Positions 36,960 to 50,900 are shown, numbered from the stretch's first letter. The stretch: 64,000 nucleotides of DNA from Archivesica marissinica (GCA_014843695.1 CM026386.1:86233111-86297110); one strand, 5' to 3'. Notes: generated from the letters alone by a model not told the origin. A program made the numbers and translations.

Positions 36960-38990
36960 CTCTTAATCTTTCCAGAAAATGTGCACAAATATGTAATGTG
37001 TTGTTAACAATTGTAAGTCTGATTATTGTGGATCATATTAAGCCTTATCTTTTTTGCCACAGGTGTGAAAAGCAATAAAACCTTATGTTTAGGGAACTGA
37101 AACCAACATTGACACTTACTGTGTTCCCAATACACTGGTTACATGTTTTATATCATTCATAATAAGTAATATTTTAATATTGTATGAGCAAGGACAGACA
37201 ACATTATACTTTATAATGTGTACCTCCATCTGTATTCAGTGCAAGAAACTGTTCCATGCATACATGTAGAATGTGACCCCCATTATGTAGATTATTTGAT
37301 TGAGGGTAGGTCACTTTTCCATGCCATAGAATAATGACCGCACTATATGTAGATTATCCGAGTGAAGGCAGGTCAAACGTCCATGCCATTAATGTCCCCC
37401 TATAATTATTTAAACTATATGAGTGAGGGGGTCGCTTTTCCATGCAATAGAATAATGACCCCCTGTGTTTACACAGTACGAGTGACGGCGGGTCACTTTT
37501 CCATGCCATAGAATAATGACCCCCTGTGTGTAAACTATATGAGTGAGGGGGTCACTTTTCCATGCCATAAAATAATGACCCCCCTATGTTTACACAGTAC
37601 GAGTGAGGGGGAGTCACTTTTCCATGCCATATAATAATGACACACCCTGTATGTAAACTATACGAATGAGGGGGGGTCACTTTTCCATGCATAGAATAAT
37701 CACCCACATATGTGTAGATTATATGAGTGGGAGGGGGTCACTATCCATATCATAGGATAATCACCCACATATGTGTAGATTATATGAGTGGGAGGTGTCA
37801 CTATCCATATCATAGGATAATCACCCCCATATGTGTAGATTATATGAGTGGGAGGGGTCACTATCCATATCATAGGATAATCACCCCCATATGTGTAGAT
37901 TATATGAGTGGGAGGGGGTCACTATCCATATCATAGGATAATCACCCCCATATGTATAGATTATATGAGTGGGAGGGGGTCACTATCCATATCATAGGAT
38001 AATCACCCCCATATGTGTAGATTATATGAGTGGGAGGGGGTCACTATCCATATCACATAATAATCGCCCCCATATGTGTAGATTATATGAGTGGGAGGGG
38101 GTCACTATCCATATCATAGGATAATCACCCCCATATGTGTAGATCATATGAGTGGGAGGGGGTCACTATCCATATCATAGAATAATCACCTCCATATGTA
38201 TAGATTATATGAGTGGGAGGGGGTCACTATCCATATCATAGAATAATCACCCCCATATGTGTAGATTATATGAGTGGCAGGGTGTCACTATCCATATCAT
38301 AGGATAATCACCTACATATGTGTAGATTCTATGGCATGGAAAAGTGACCCCACCTCACTCATATAGTTAATATACAGGGTGGTCATTATTCTATGGCATG
38401 GAAAAGTGACCTCCTCACTCGTATAGTTTACATACTGGGGGGTCATTATTCTATGGCATGGAAAAGTGACCTCCTCACTCGTATAGTTTACATACTAGGG
38501 GGTCATTATTCTATGGCATGGAAAAGTGACCCCATGTCACTCATATAGTTAATATGCGGGGGGTCATTATTCTACAGCATGGGGAAGTGACCTCTCTCAC
38601 TCTTGTGTACACATTCTATGGCATGGAAAAGTGACCTACCTTCAATCAGATAATCTACATTATGGGGGTCACATTCTACATGTATGCATTGAACAATTTC
38701 TTGCAGTGGGAGGCACACATTATATAACATAATGCTATCTGTCCTTGCTCATGCAATAATAAAATAGTATGTATTATGAATGATATAAAACATGTAACAC
38801 AGGAAGTGTCACAGTTGATTGCAGTGCTCCAACAATAAGGTTGTATTGCTTTTTATGGAGATATTCACACCTGTGGCAAAATTAGTTAGCCACACCAGTC
38901 AGAATTATAATGGTTAACAGCATAATATATAGTTGTACACATTTTCTGGAAAGTTTAAGAGAACATGCATGAATATGATAAGAATGGTTA
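36960..38990. repeat. large imperfect palindrome with a 61-bp array at its centre
   Basis: The left arm (about 36960-37690) and right arm (about 38320-38990) match in reverse complement. Shared landmarks are CTTTCCAGAAAATGTG, GCCACAGGTGTGA, ACATGTTTTATATCATTCAT, GAGCAAGGACAGA and CATACATGTAGAATGTGACC. The centre (about 37690-38330) holds about ten units of 61 bp with CCATATGTGTAGATTATATG, AGTGGGAGGGGGTCACTATC and CATATCATAGGATAATCA. Confidence 0.85.
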
Positions 38991-39469
38991 GTACTGTGCT
39001 ATTTTATTGTATTTATTTTGAGCTGCATGGTTTCAAATACCAATTAAGTTGAGTGTATGTCTTTTTTCATACATAAATTCAATATAATTTTATTGATAAT
39101 TGTTAATTTTATAGTTTATGCAATTGTTAATAAAATATATTGATAACATTGTTTGTGTAAGCTTTGGGGATTGGGGGGAGCATTATTCTATAAGGGGGTT
39201 CATTATTCTATCATATAATATGGACCCGCGGGTCACTTTTTCCTATAGAATAATGACCCGGGTCATTATTTTGGCGGGTCAATATTCTATATGACACCGG
39301 TACATACATAGAGTACCAGTTCGTCTTTCTGGTCAGGACTATGGCTTGGACCTACAATACATATCTTAGTCTTTGCATTATTTTTGATTGCATGTCTTTA
39401 GTTTACAATGAATGCCTTTTATGTTATATTAATTTATCTATACTTGTATTTCGTCTTTGTTTTTACAAG

Positions 39470-39736
39470 ACTCTCCGCTTGTTGCAATATCTGGGTCGTT
39501 CGACATCACCGAGGGATTGAATAATGCACCAATATCCTGCAACACAGAGAGTAAACCGATATCAACCATCACATGGTACCATAACGATAATCAAGTTTCC
39601 CGGGCGACACCAAGCACCAACGTTCTCAACTACAGTCTCACTCCAGGCAGCAGAACTCACTATGGTGTTTATAAATGTAAAGCCAACAACGGAATTAATC
39701 CAGAAGATGAGGAACAAGTCTCCATAACTGTGAAAT
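39470..39736 (+). CDS. Ig-like domain exon (I-set-like)
   Basis: Acceptor TGTTTTTACAAG ends at 39469 and donor GTACGTTA begins at 39737; both borders are phase 1. At 267 bp it is a compact domain. It has SPLVAISGSF, the Cys in NAPISCNTESK, the Trp in STITWYHNDN, and the Tyr-x-Cys in HYGVYKCKANNG, followed by VSITVK. Y.C.A.N is typical of I-set domains of adhesion receptors. Confidence 0.88.
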
Positions 39737-40257
39737 GTACGTTAATCAAAATATTATCTTCATCTTAAGAAGGAAAGTAGATCTTGTTTCTATATAACTT
39801 TTCTCGCTATACTTTGAGAATGTCAATTTTATAGAATACATGAATGAAAATATTACTATATTCTACGATGTTCAGTAGGCTAAATTATGTTTTATGATAG
39901 AAAACAGTGCAATCATGCGGTATATAAATAGTGGCAGAACGTCTTGTCATAGACATCATAAACTTATCAGCTTGAGTCTGAAAACGTCGTGTTGACAACA
40001 TTTATTTCAACAAGCAGCTGCTAGATACAAGTCCAAAACTGACATCGTGCAATTTATATCAAACATGCATATTATTGTAGACTTCGATATTTGATTTGTA
40101 AGTTTATGTTCTTTTTCATGTATGCTGTGTGTACACTTGTCTTGTATGTTATCTTGCGGTTAAACGCTGACCGTGCCTTAAAATAATGCTGAATTAATTA
40201 TACACAAATATTATTTTGAGTTGCTAAATATTTGTACACCAATGCATGTGATTTCAG

Positions 40258-40569
40258 TCAAGCCTCTGACGACTACGATAACAGGGAACAGTAATATAGT
40301 AGCCAACGGTCAGACTACACTGACACTGACGTGTACATCCGGAACCTCTAACCCAATATCTGACCTTACATGGAAAGTCAACAATGTGGTCACATCAAAG
40401 TCAAGCTCACTAACAAACCAGAATGGGGAATATGGTGGCTGGAAACAACGGAGGACATTGATCGTGACACCGACACGTGACAATGATGGTGATCGTGTTA
40501 CATGTGAAGCTCGTAATGAGTATAGTTCAACAACTCCGGCAACAAACTCTGTCGACCTTGATCTAAGAT
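40258..40569 (+). CDS. Ig-like domain exon, paralogue of 29627-29935
   Basis: Acceptor GTGATTTCAG ends at 40257 and donor GTAGGTAT begins at 40570; both borders are phase 1. It has VKPLTTTITGNSN, the Cys in TLTLTCTSGTSNPI, the Trp in DLTWKVNN, and the Cys in DGDRVTCEARNE, and ends VDLDLR. The gene must continue beyond, but no further Ig exon was found in the window. No signal peptide or transmembrane exon was identified. Confidence 0.88.
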
Positions 40570-40840
40570 GTAGGTATTGTATAATATTAACATTGTAACT
40601 TCCTGGAATTGTTGTAATCAAGAATGTTGGAACCTCCCTATTTAGAAAGTATCAAGCCTAACTGACAACAAACATGTCATATTTAGTGTCCTTTATGTAG
40701 ACAATTCAAGTATACATATGAGAACATTGTATAATAATGATTTACTGTGATAATTTGTTTGTCTATGATCACTCTGTCCACTTGTCAGTCTAATTTCTAT
40801 GGATGTTGATGATCATTTAGATATTGATAAAAACCCAGGT

Positions 40841-41590
40841 GTGTAGCTTAGACTTGATACCATTAGGACACGTGGTGGAGTCCGTGAATGTATCCGGACT
40901 GTTAGGGTAAACCGCTTGGGATACCCAAAGGACCTAAAGAAGCCCCGGGAAGTTAGGGATCGTGGGGACATGAAGATATTACAGAAGGGCGACTCAAACC
41001 TGACTGCCACTGTGTGGAAGGACAAGCGCCTCGTTTATCACCTGTCCACGTTGAGCAACCCAACCGACATCCATGATGCCCAACGTCGAGTACATGGACA
41101 GGTACTTCGACTCCAGCAGCCACACAGTGTGTATGCCTACAACCAGTTTATGGGTGGTGTTGATCTCCATGACCAGTTCCGGGCGAAGTACAGTGTGGGG
41201 AGGAATGGGAAGAAATGGTGGAGATACCACTTCTGGTTCATGCTGAACTGTTGCATCATCAATGCGAACATTATGTACCAGATGGTCTCCCGCAGAGTGA
41301 CGAAACGGAAGAGATTTGCGCATCTGAACTTCCGTCAATAGCTTGTCCGTGGTTTGATTGGAGGGTTTGCAAAGAGAAAGCGATCGCGAGGGGATGCACA
41401 GAACCAAGGTGGTGCAGTCGGCCAAGAGAACATTGTGGCTCATGTATCCTGCTATATGGAATCACGCCGTACAACATGCAAGTATCACTCGCGTGTTCTA
41501 AAGGAGCGCAGGGAGACTGTATATGGATGTTCTGTGTGCAAGGTTCATTTATGCAGGGATGGATGTCACGCGCACTACCATGCCCTGTAA
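40841..41590 (+). pseudogene. piggyBac-like transposase, C-terminal half
   Basis: The frame reads ECIRTVRVNRLGYPKDLKK, WKDKRLVYHLST, NQFMGGVDLHDQFRAKYS and KWWRYHFWFMLNCCIINA. A single in-frame TAG (41339-41341) replaces a codon in FRQ.LVRGLIGGF. The frame then continues to a C-terminal Cys/His cluster, CKYHSRVLKER and CSVCKVHLC..GCHAHYH, and a TAA at 41588-41590. MGGVD..DQ and the terminal Cys-rich domain are piggyBac hallmarks. It is about 250 residues against roughly 550-600 for full proteins. The N-terminal half and first catalytic Asp residues are absent. No TTAA-flanked terminus was found. Confidence 0.9.
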
Positions 41591-41635
41591 CTGAGAATAC
41601 TCTTTCATTGCAATATATCATGTGAAAAAACAGTG

Positions 41636-42640
41636 TCATTATCATTACAATCACATAGTCATTAGTTGTGCTCATTGAAACAAATGGAATTACATAGACA
41701 ATAGTTGTGCTCATTCATACATACAAATGGAATTACATAGACAATAGTTGTGCTCATTGAAACAAATGGAATTACATAGACAATAGTTGTGCTCATTGAA
41801 ACAAATGGAATTACATAGACAATAGATGTGCTCATTCATACATACAAATGGAATTACATAGACAATAGTTGTGTTCATTCATACATACAAATGGATCTAC
41901 ATAGTCAATAGTTGTGCTCATTCATACATACAAATGGATCTACATAGTCAATAGTTGTGCTCATTCATTCACACATACAGATGGAATTAAATAGACAATA
42001 GTTGTGTTCATTCATACATACAAGTGGAATTACATAGACAATAGTTGTGTTCATTCATACATACAAGTGGAATTACAGTCAATAGGTGTGTTCATTCATA
42101 CATACAAATGGAATTACATAGACAATAGTTGTGTTCATTCATACATACAAATGGATCTACATAGTCAATAGTTGTGCTCATTCATTCACACATACAGATG
42201 GAATTAAATAGACAATAGTTGTGTTCATTCATACATACAAGTGGAATTACATAGACAATAGTTGTGTTCATTCATACATACAAGTGGAATTACAGTCAAT
42301 AGGTGTGTTCATTCATACATACAAATGGAATTACATAGACAATAGTTGTGTTCATTCATACATACAAATGGATCTACATAGTCAATAGTTGTGCTCATTC
42401 ATTCACACATACAGATGGAATTACAGTCAATAGTTGTGCTCATTCATACATACAAGTGGAATTACAGTCAATAGGTGTGTTCATTCATACATACAAGTGG
42501 AATTACATAGACAATAGTTGTGTTCATTCATATATACAAATGGAATTACATAGTCATTAGTTGTGCTCATTCATACATACAAAGTGGAATTACATAGTCA
42601 ATAGTTGTGCTCATTCATACATACAAATGGAATTACGCTA
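41636..42640. repeat. 43-bp minisatellite
   Basis: About 23 units of ACAATAGTTGTGCTCATTCA, TACATACAAATGGAATTACA and TAG. Variants include CATTGAAACAAATGG, CATTCATTCACACATACAG and loss of TAGA. It begins 46 bases after the piggyBac stop. Confidence 0.95.
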
Positions 42641-43992
42641 TAATAAATTGTCTACGCTAATTGAAGATGACACCGTCCAGGTACTACTATAAATTCTAGT
42701 AAGTTCTGATATTTTACTTTCTTTTCGATGAAGCACTGGGCCTACTATATATAAGACTATGTTTGTATATTATTAATAATTTTGTTATTTCTATTGCCAT
42801 CTCCAATATGAATGTTTGTTATTTATAATGTTACATTTTGTGACTATGTAATAAGGTATTATATTGAAAAAAACAACAAAAAACAATTGGTATAGAGAAC
42901 ATTTTTTTCTGAAAATCTGGTGTTCTTTGTATATAACTGGCCATTTGATAGAAATACTTTTTACACCATCATGAATTTAATATCACCAGACAGAGAATTT
43001 AATTCTCTAAAAACTATCTGTTGGTCAAAAAAAGATTGCATGATGTCTTGACACAATAATATTGGTTCAAACAAGGCAGGTGTAAATTGGCCCCACTTTC
43101 TCCAATAATGTGTATGGACACAGTGTCACTATGGTCAACTGTTATCTATTGGTTATTGATTACCAATACACTGATAATGGTATTGATTTAAATGGCCTAT
43201 ATAGCTATATTGGTATGGAGCATAGAGTTACGTTTAGACCAGAGCTATAGCCAACATGTGTTATTACATTTACTAATCTCTCAAACGATTGTTTTGAACC
43301 ATTATTTAGAAATGTAGCGTCATCTCCAAAAAGAGTTTGCTTGAATTCTTTTTCCACTAACTGTAATACCAACAATTTCGAAAAATTTCTTCAGATGGAT
43401 TCTGTTAAACATCAGTTTTTGTTTCTGTTATGTATATGTCATGGTGCAATTATTATTGTAGCCATGTCCCCAGACCCCCTACTCAAGTCGCATGTACAGT
43501 GCTCCTATTTGGCCGGATCACTTCCAAAATACCGGCGACGGCCTTGTCTAATCATCCGCATGTTTTGTAGCACAATCTAAATAAACGCATCTGTTGGCTT
43601 TATGGCTTGATGTTAACAGACACATGATTATTGTTTTTTTAACCTCGTTTATTTCTTTATTGCATATACATTTAGTTGATACATATTGCGACAAGATTTT
43701 TTGGTTTTTAATAGTATACATATTACTTCAGTTCGATTATCTATATGTACAGTGTGTCCCTTAAGGAGAGAGAGAGAGAGGTGAATGAGTGGCCGATCGC
43801 TTCTTCTATTTGTTAATAGGATAAGGAGTGTGTCAAAAAAGGATGTGTAGGGGTGGGTGGGGTAATTGATTTGGGGATTCATTTGTAGTGTAAGCTGTTC
43901 CAGGTCCTGTGTTGTTTAGAGTTATCTTTGTACTGTATTTATGAAAACATTAATTGATATGCATGTATAATTGATTATCTTAGTTAAACTTT
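42641..43992. other. AT-rich sequence before the gap, no supported gene
   Basis: An open frame at 43341-43580 was considered, but it lacks a domain and splice support. Confidence 0.4.
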
Positions 43993-44992
43993 NNNNNNNN
44001 NNNNNNNNNNNNNNNNNNNNNNNNNNNNNNNNNNNNNNNNNNNNNNNNNNNNNNNNNNNNNNNNNNNNNNNNNNNNNNNNNNNNNNNNNNNNNNNNNNNN
44101 NNNNNNNNNNNNNNNNNNNNNNNNNNNNNNNNNNNNNNNNNNNNNNNNNNNNNNNNNNNNNNNNNNNNNNNNNNNNNNNNNNNNNNNNNNNNNNNNNNNN
44201 NNNNNNNNNNNNNNNNNNNNNNNNNNNNNNNNNNNNNNNNNNNNNNNNNNNNNNNNNNNNNNNNNNNNNNNNNNNNNNNNNNNNNNNNNNNNNNNNNNNN
44301 NNNNNNNNNNNNNNNNNNNNNNNNNNNNNNNNNNNNNNNNNNNNNNNNNNNNNNNNNNNNNNNNNNNNNNNNNNNNNNNNNNNNNNNNNNNNNNNNNNNN
44401 NNNNNNNNNNNNNNNNNNNNNNNNNNNNNNNNNNNNNNNNNNNNNNNNNNNNNNNNNNNNNNNNNNNNNNNNNNNNNNNNNNNNNNNNNNNNNNNNNNNN
44501 NNNNNNNNNNNNNNNNNNNNNNNNNNNNNNNNNNNNNNNNNNNNNNNNNNNNNNNNNNNNNNNNNNNNNNNNNNNNNNNNNNNNNNNNNNNNNNNNNNNN
44601 NNNNNNNNNNNNNNNNNNNNNNNNNNNNNNNNNNNNNNNNNNNNNNNNNNNNNNNNNNNNNNNNNNNNNNNNNNNNNNNNNNNNNNNNNNNNNNNNNNNN
44701 NNNNNNNNNNNNNNNNNNNNNNNNNNNNNNNNNNNNNNNNNNNNNNNNNNNNNNNNNNNNNNNNNNNNNNNNNNNNNNNNNNNNNNNNNNNNNNNNNNNN
44801 NNNNNNNNNNNNNNNNNNNNNNNNNNNNNNNNNNNNNNNNNNNNNNNNNNNNNNNNNNNNNNNNNNNNNNNNNNNNNNNNNNNNNNNNNNNNNNNNNNNN
44901 NNNNNNNNNNNNNNNNNNNNNNNNNNNNNNNNNNNNNNNNNNNNNNNNNNNNNNNNNNNNNNNNNNNNNNNNNNNNNNNNNNNNNNNNNNNN
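43993..44992. other. assembly gap of exactly 1,000 N
   Basis: The run of N is exactly 1,000, a placeholder length. It separates unique sequence from the 34-bp array, so the true array length is unknown. Confidence 0.99.
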
Positions 44993-47900
44993 GGATGTGC
45001 TGCACACGGAGATATCCCAGGGTACAGGATGTGCTGCACACAGAGATATCCGGGGGGAACAGGATGTGCTGCACACGGAGATATCCCAGGGTACAGGATG
45101 TGCTGCACACAGAGATATCCGGGGGGAACAGGATGTGCTGCACACGGAGATATCCCAGGGTACAGGATGTGCTGCACACAGAGATATCCCGGGGTACAGG
45201 ATGTGTTGCACACAGAGATATCCGGGGGGGAACAGGATGTGCTGCACACGGAGATATCCCAGGGTACAGGATGTGCTGCACACAGAGATATCCCAGGGTA
45301 CAGGATGTGCTGCACACAGAGATATCCCAGGGTACAGGATGTGCTGCACACGGAGATATCCCAGGGTACAGGATGTGCTGCACACAGAGATATCCGGGGG
45401 GAACAGGATGTGCTGCACACGGAGATATCCCAGGGTACAGGATGTGCTGTACATGGAGATATCCCGGGGTACAGAATGTGCTGCACACAGAGATATCCCG
45501 GGGTACAGGATATGCTGCACACAGAGATATCCCGGGGTACAGGATGTGCTGCACACAGAGATAGCCCAGGGTACAGGATGTGCTGCACACGGAGATAACC
45601 CAGGGTACAGGATGTGCTGCACATGGAGATATCCCGAGGTACAGAATGTGCTGCACACAGAGATATCCCGGGGTACAGGATGTGCTGCACACAGAGATAT
45701 CCCGGGGTACAGGATGTGCTGCACACAGAGATATCCCAGGGTACAGGATGTGCTGCACACAGAGATATCCCGGGGTACAGGATGTGCTGCACATGGAGAT
45801 ATCCCGGGGTACAGGATGTGCTGCACACAGATATCCCAGGGTACAGGATGTGCTGCACACAGAGATATCCCGGGGTACAGGATGTGCTGCACATGGAGAT
45901 ATCCCGGGGTACAGGATGTGCTGCACACAGAGATATCCCAGGGTACAGGATGTGCTGCACATGGAGATATCCCGGGGTACAGGATGTGCTGCACACGGAG
46001 ATATCCCGGGGTACAGGATGTGCTGCACATGGAGATATCCCGAGGTACAGAATGTGCTGCACACAGAGATATCCCGAGGTACAGGATGTGCTGCACACAG
46101 AGATATCCCGGGGTACAGGATGTGCTGTACATGGAGATATCCCGGGGTACAGAATGTGCTGCACACAGAGATATCCCGGGGTACAGGATATGCTGCACAC
46201 AGAGATATCCCGGGGTACAGGATGTGCTGCACACAGAGATAGCCCAGGGTACAGGATGTGCTGCACACGGAGATAACCCAGGGTACAGGATGTGCTGCAC
46301 ATGGAGATATCCCGAGGTACAGAATGTGCTGCACACAGAGATATCCCGGGGTACAGGATGTGCTGCACACAGAGATATCCCGGGGTACAGGATGTGCTGC
46401 ACACAGAGATATCCCAGGGTACAGGATGTGCTGCACACAGAGATATCCCGCGGTACAGGATGTGCTGCACATGGAGATATCCCGGGGTACAGGATGTGCT
46501 GCACACAGATATCCCAGGGTACAGGATGTGCTGCACACAGAGATATCCCGGGGTACAGGATGTGCTGCACATGGAGATATCCCGGGGTACAGGATGTGCT
46601 GCACACAGAGATATCCCAGGGTACAGGATGTGCTGCACATGGAGATATCCCGGGGTACAGGATGTGCTGCACACGGAGATATCCCGGGGTACAGGATGTG
46701 CTGCACATGGAGATATCCCGAGGTACAGAATGTGCTGCACACAGAGATATCCCGAGGTACAGGATGTGCTGCACACAGAGATATCCCGGGGTACAGGATG
46801 TGCTGCACACAGAGATATCCCAGGGTACAGGATGTGCTGTACATGGAGATAACCCAGGGTACAGGATGTGCTGCACATGGAGATATCCCGAGGTACAGAA
46901 TGTGCTGCACACAGAGATATCCCGGGGTACAGGATGTGCTGCACACAGAGATATCCCGGGGTACAGGATGTGCTGCACACAGAGATATCCCAGGGTACAG
47001 GATGTGCTGCACACAGAGATATCCCGGGGTACAGGATGTGCTGCACATGGAGATATCCCAGGGTACAGGATGTGCTGCACACAGAGATATCCCGGGGTAC
47101 AGGATGTGCTGCACATGGAGATATCCCGGGGTACAGGATGTGCTGCACACAGAGATATCCCAGGGTACAGGATGTGCTGCACATGGAGATATCCCGGGGT
47201 ACAGGATGTGCTGCACACGGAGATATCCCGGGGTACAGGATGTGCTGCACATGGAGATATCCCGAGGTACAGAATGTGCTGCACACAGAGATATCCCGAG
47301 GTACAGGATGTGCTGCACACGGAGATAACCCAGGGTACAGGATGTGCTGCACATGGAGATATCCCGAGGTACAGAATGTGCTGCACACAGAGATATCCCG
47401 GGGTACAGGATGTGCTGCACACAGAGATATCCCGGGGTACAGGATGTGCTGCACACAGAGATATCCCAGGGTACAGGATGTGCTGCACACAGAGATATCC
47501 CGGGGTACAGGATGTGCTGCACATGGAGATATCCCGGGGTACAGGATGTGCTGCACACAGATATCCCAGGGTACAGGATGTGCTGCACACAGAGATATCC
47601 CGGGGTACAGGATGTGCTGCACATGGAGATATCCCGGGGTACAGGATGTGCTGCACACAGAGATATCCCAGGGTACAGGATGTGCTGCACATGGAGATAT
47701 CCCGGGGTACAGGATGTGCTGCACACGGAGATATCCCGGGGTACAGGATGTGCTGCACATGGAGATATCCCGAGGTACAGAATGTGCTGCACACAGAGAT
47801 ATCCCGAGGTACAGGATGTGCTGCACACAGAGATATCCCGGGGTACAGGATGTGCTGTACATGGAGATATCCCGGGGTACAGAATGTGCTGCACACAGAG

Positions 47901-50900
47901 ATATCCCGGGGTACAGGATATGCTGCACACAGAGATATCCCGGGGTACAGGATGTGCTGCACACAGAGATAGCCCAGGGTACAGGATGTGCTGCACACGG
48001 AGATAACCCAGGGTACAGGATGTGCTGCACATGGAGATATCCCGAGGTACAGAATGTGCTGCACACAGAGATATCCCGGGGTACAGGATGTGCTGCACAC
48101 AGAGATATCCCGGGGTACAGGATGTGCTGCACACAGAGATATCCCAGGGTACAGGATGTGCTGCACACAGAGATATCCCGGGGTACAGGATGTGCTGCAC
48201 ATGGAGATATCCCGGGTACAGGATGTGCTGCACACAGATATCCCAGGGTACAGGATGTGCTGCACACAGAGATATCCCGGGGTACAGGATGTGCTGCACA
48301 TGGAGATATCCCGGGGTACAGGATGTGCTGCACACAGAGATATCCCAGGGTACAGGATGTGCTGCACATGGAGATATCCCGGGGTACAGGATGTGCTGCA
48401 CACGGAGATATCCCGGGGTACAGGATGTGCTGCACATGGAGATATCCCGAGGTACAGAATGTGCTGCACACAGAGATATCCCGAGGTACAGGATGTGCTG
48501 CACACAGAGATATCCCGGGGTACAGGATGTGCTGCACACAGAGATATCCCAGGGTACAGGATGTGCTGTACATGGAGATAACCCAGGGTACAGGATGTGC
48601 TGCACATGGAGATATCCCGAGGTACAGAATGTGCTGCACACAGAGATATCCCGGGGTACAGGATGTGCTGCACACAGAGATATCCCGGGGTACAGGATGT
48701 GCTGCACACAGAGATATCCCAGGGTACAGGATGTGCTGCACACAGAGATATCCCGGGGTACAGGATGTGCTGCACATGGAGATATCCCAGGGTACAGGAT
48801 GTGCTGCACACAGAGATATCCCGGGGTACAGGATGTGCTGCACATGGAGATATCCCGGGGTACAGGATGTGCTGCACACAGAGATATCCCAGGGTACAGG
48901 ATGTGCTGCACATGGAGATATCCCGGGGTACAGGATGTGCTGCACACGGAGATATCCCGGGGTACAGGATGTGCTGCACATGGAGATATCCCGAGGTACA
49001 GAATGTGCTGCACACAGAGATATCCCGAGGTACAGGATGTGCTGCACACGGAGATAACCCAGGGTACAGGATGTGCTGCACATGGAGATATCCCGAGGTA
49101 CAGAATGTGCTGCACACAGAGATATCCCGAGGTACAGGATGTGCTGCACACAGAGATATCCCGGGGTACAGGATGTGCTGCACACAGAGATATCCCGGGG
49201 TACAGGATGTGCTGCACACGGAGATATCCCGGGTTACAGGATGTGCTGCACACGGAGATACCCCGGGGTACAGGATGTGCTGCACACAGAGATATCCCAG
49301 GGTACAGGATGTGCTGCACACGGAGATATCCCAGGGTACAGGATGTGCTGCACACAGAGATATCCGGGGGGAACAGGATGTGCTGCACACGGAGATATCC
49401 CAGGGTACAGGATGTGCTGCACACAGAGATATCCGGGGGAACAGGATGTGCTGCACACGGAGATATCCCAGGGTACAGGATGTGCTGCACACAGAGATAT
49501 CCCGGGGTACAGGATGTGTTGCACACAGAGATATCCGGGGGGGAACAGGATGTGCTGCACACGGAGATATCCCAGGGTACAGGATGTGCTGCACACAGAG
49601 ATATCCCAGGGTACAGGATGTGCTGCACACAGAGATATCCCAGGGTACAGGATGTGCTGCACACGGAGATATCCCAGGGTACAGGATGTGCTGCACACAG
49701 AGATATCCGGGGGGAACAGGATGTGCTGCACACGGAGATATCCCAGGGTACAGGATGTGCTGTACATGGAGATATCCCGGGGTACAGAATGTGCTGCACA
49801 CAGAGATATCCCGGGGTACAGGATATGCTGCACACAGAGATATCCCGGGGTACAGGATGTGCTGCACACAGAGATAGCCCAGGGTACAGGATGTGCTGCA
49901 CACGGAGATAACCCAGGGTACAGGATGTGCTGCACATGGAGATATCCCGAGGTACAGAATGTGCTGCACACAGAGATATCCCGGGGTACAGGATGTGCTG
50001 CACACAGAGATATCCCGGGGTACAGGATGTGCTGCACACAGAGATATCCCAGGGTACAGGATGTGCTGCACACAGAGATATCCCGGGGTACAGGATGTGC
50101 TGCACATGGAGATATCCCGGGGTACAGGATGTGCTGCACACAGATATCCCAGGGTACAGGATGTGCTGCACACAGAGATATCCCGGGGTACAGGATGTGC
50201 TGCACATGGAGATATCCCGGGGTACAGGATGTGCTGCACACAGAGATATCCCAGGGTACAGGATGTGCTGCACATGGAGATATCCCGGGGTACAGGATGT
50301 GCTGCACACGGAGATATCCCGGGGTACAGGATGTGCTGCACATGGAGATATCCCGAGGTACAGAATGTGCTGCACACAGAGATATCCCGAGGTACAGGAT
50401 GTGCTGCACACAGAGATATCCCGGGGTACAGGATGTGCTGTACATGGAGATATCCCGGGTACAGAATGTGCTGCACACAGAGATATCCCGGGGTACAGGA
50501 TATGCTGCACACAGAGATATCCCGGGGTACAGGATGTGCTGCACACAGAGATAGCCCAGGGTACAGGATGTGCTGCACACGGAGATAACCCAGGGTACAG
50601 GATGTGCTGCACATGGAGATATCCCGAGGTACAGAATGTGCTGCACACAGAGATATCCCGGGGTACAGGATGTGCTGCACACAGAGATATCCCGGGTACA
50701 GGATGTGCTGCACACAGAGATATCCCAGGGTACAGGATGTGCTGCACACAGAGATATCCCGGGGTACAGGATGTGCTGCACATGGAGATATCCCGGGTAC
50801 AGGATGTGCTGCACACAGATATCCCAGGGTACAGGATGTGCTGCACACAGAGATATCCCGGGGTACAGGATGTGCTGCACATGGAGATATCCCGGGGTAC

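Larger units (their letters stand above)
32719..39300. mobile_element. 6.6-kb non-autonomous inverted-repeat element inside an IgSF intron
   Basis: The left end reads CCGGTGTCGTATAGAATATT and continues GACCC. The right end, reverse-complemented, reads CCGGTGTCATATAGAATATT and continues GACCC. Both ends then carry CCCGCGGGTC-type motifs and repeats of ATAGAATAATGACCC. Inside are a 47-bp array, a diverged copy of the terminal motif repeated many times, and a large palindrome centred near 38000. No transposase frame was seen. A target duplication is not evident (TTACG on the left, TACAT on the right), so the superfamily is open. It lies between the exons ending at 29935 and starting at 39470. 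Confidence 0.75.

Noticed and set aside
41636..42640. CRISPR-like regular repeats
   Set aside because: Units are contiguous with no unique spacers and the genome is eukaryotic. The same applies to all arrays in the window.
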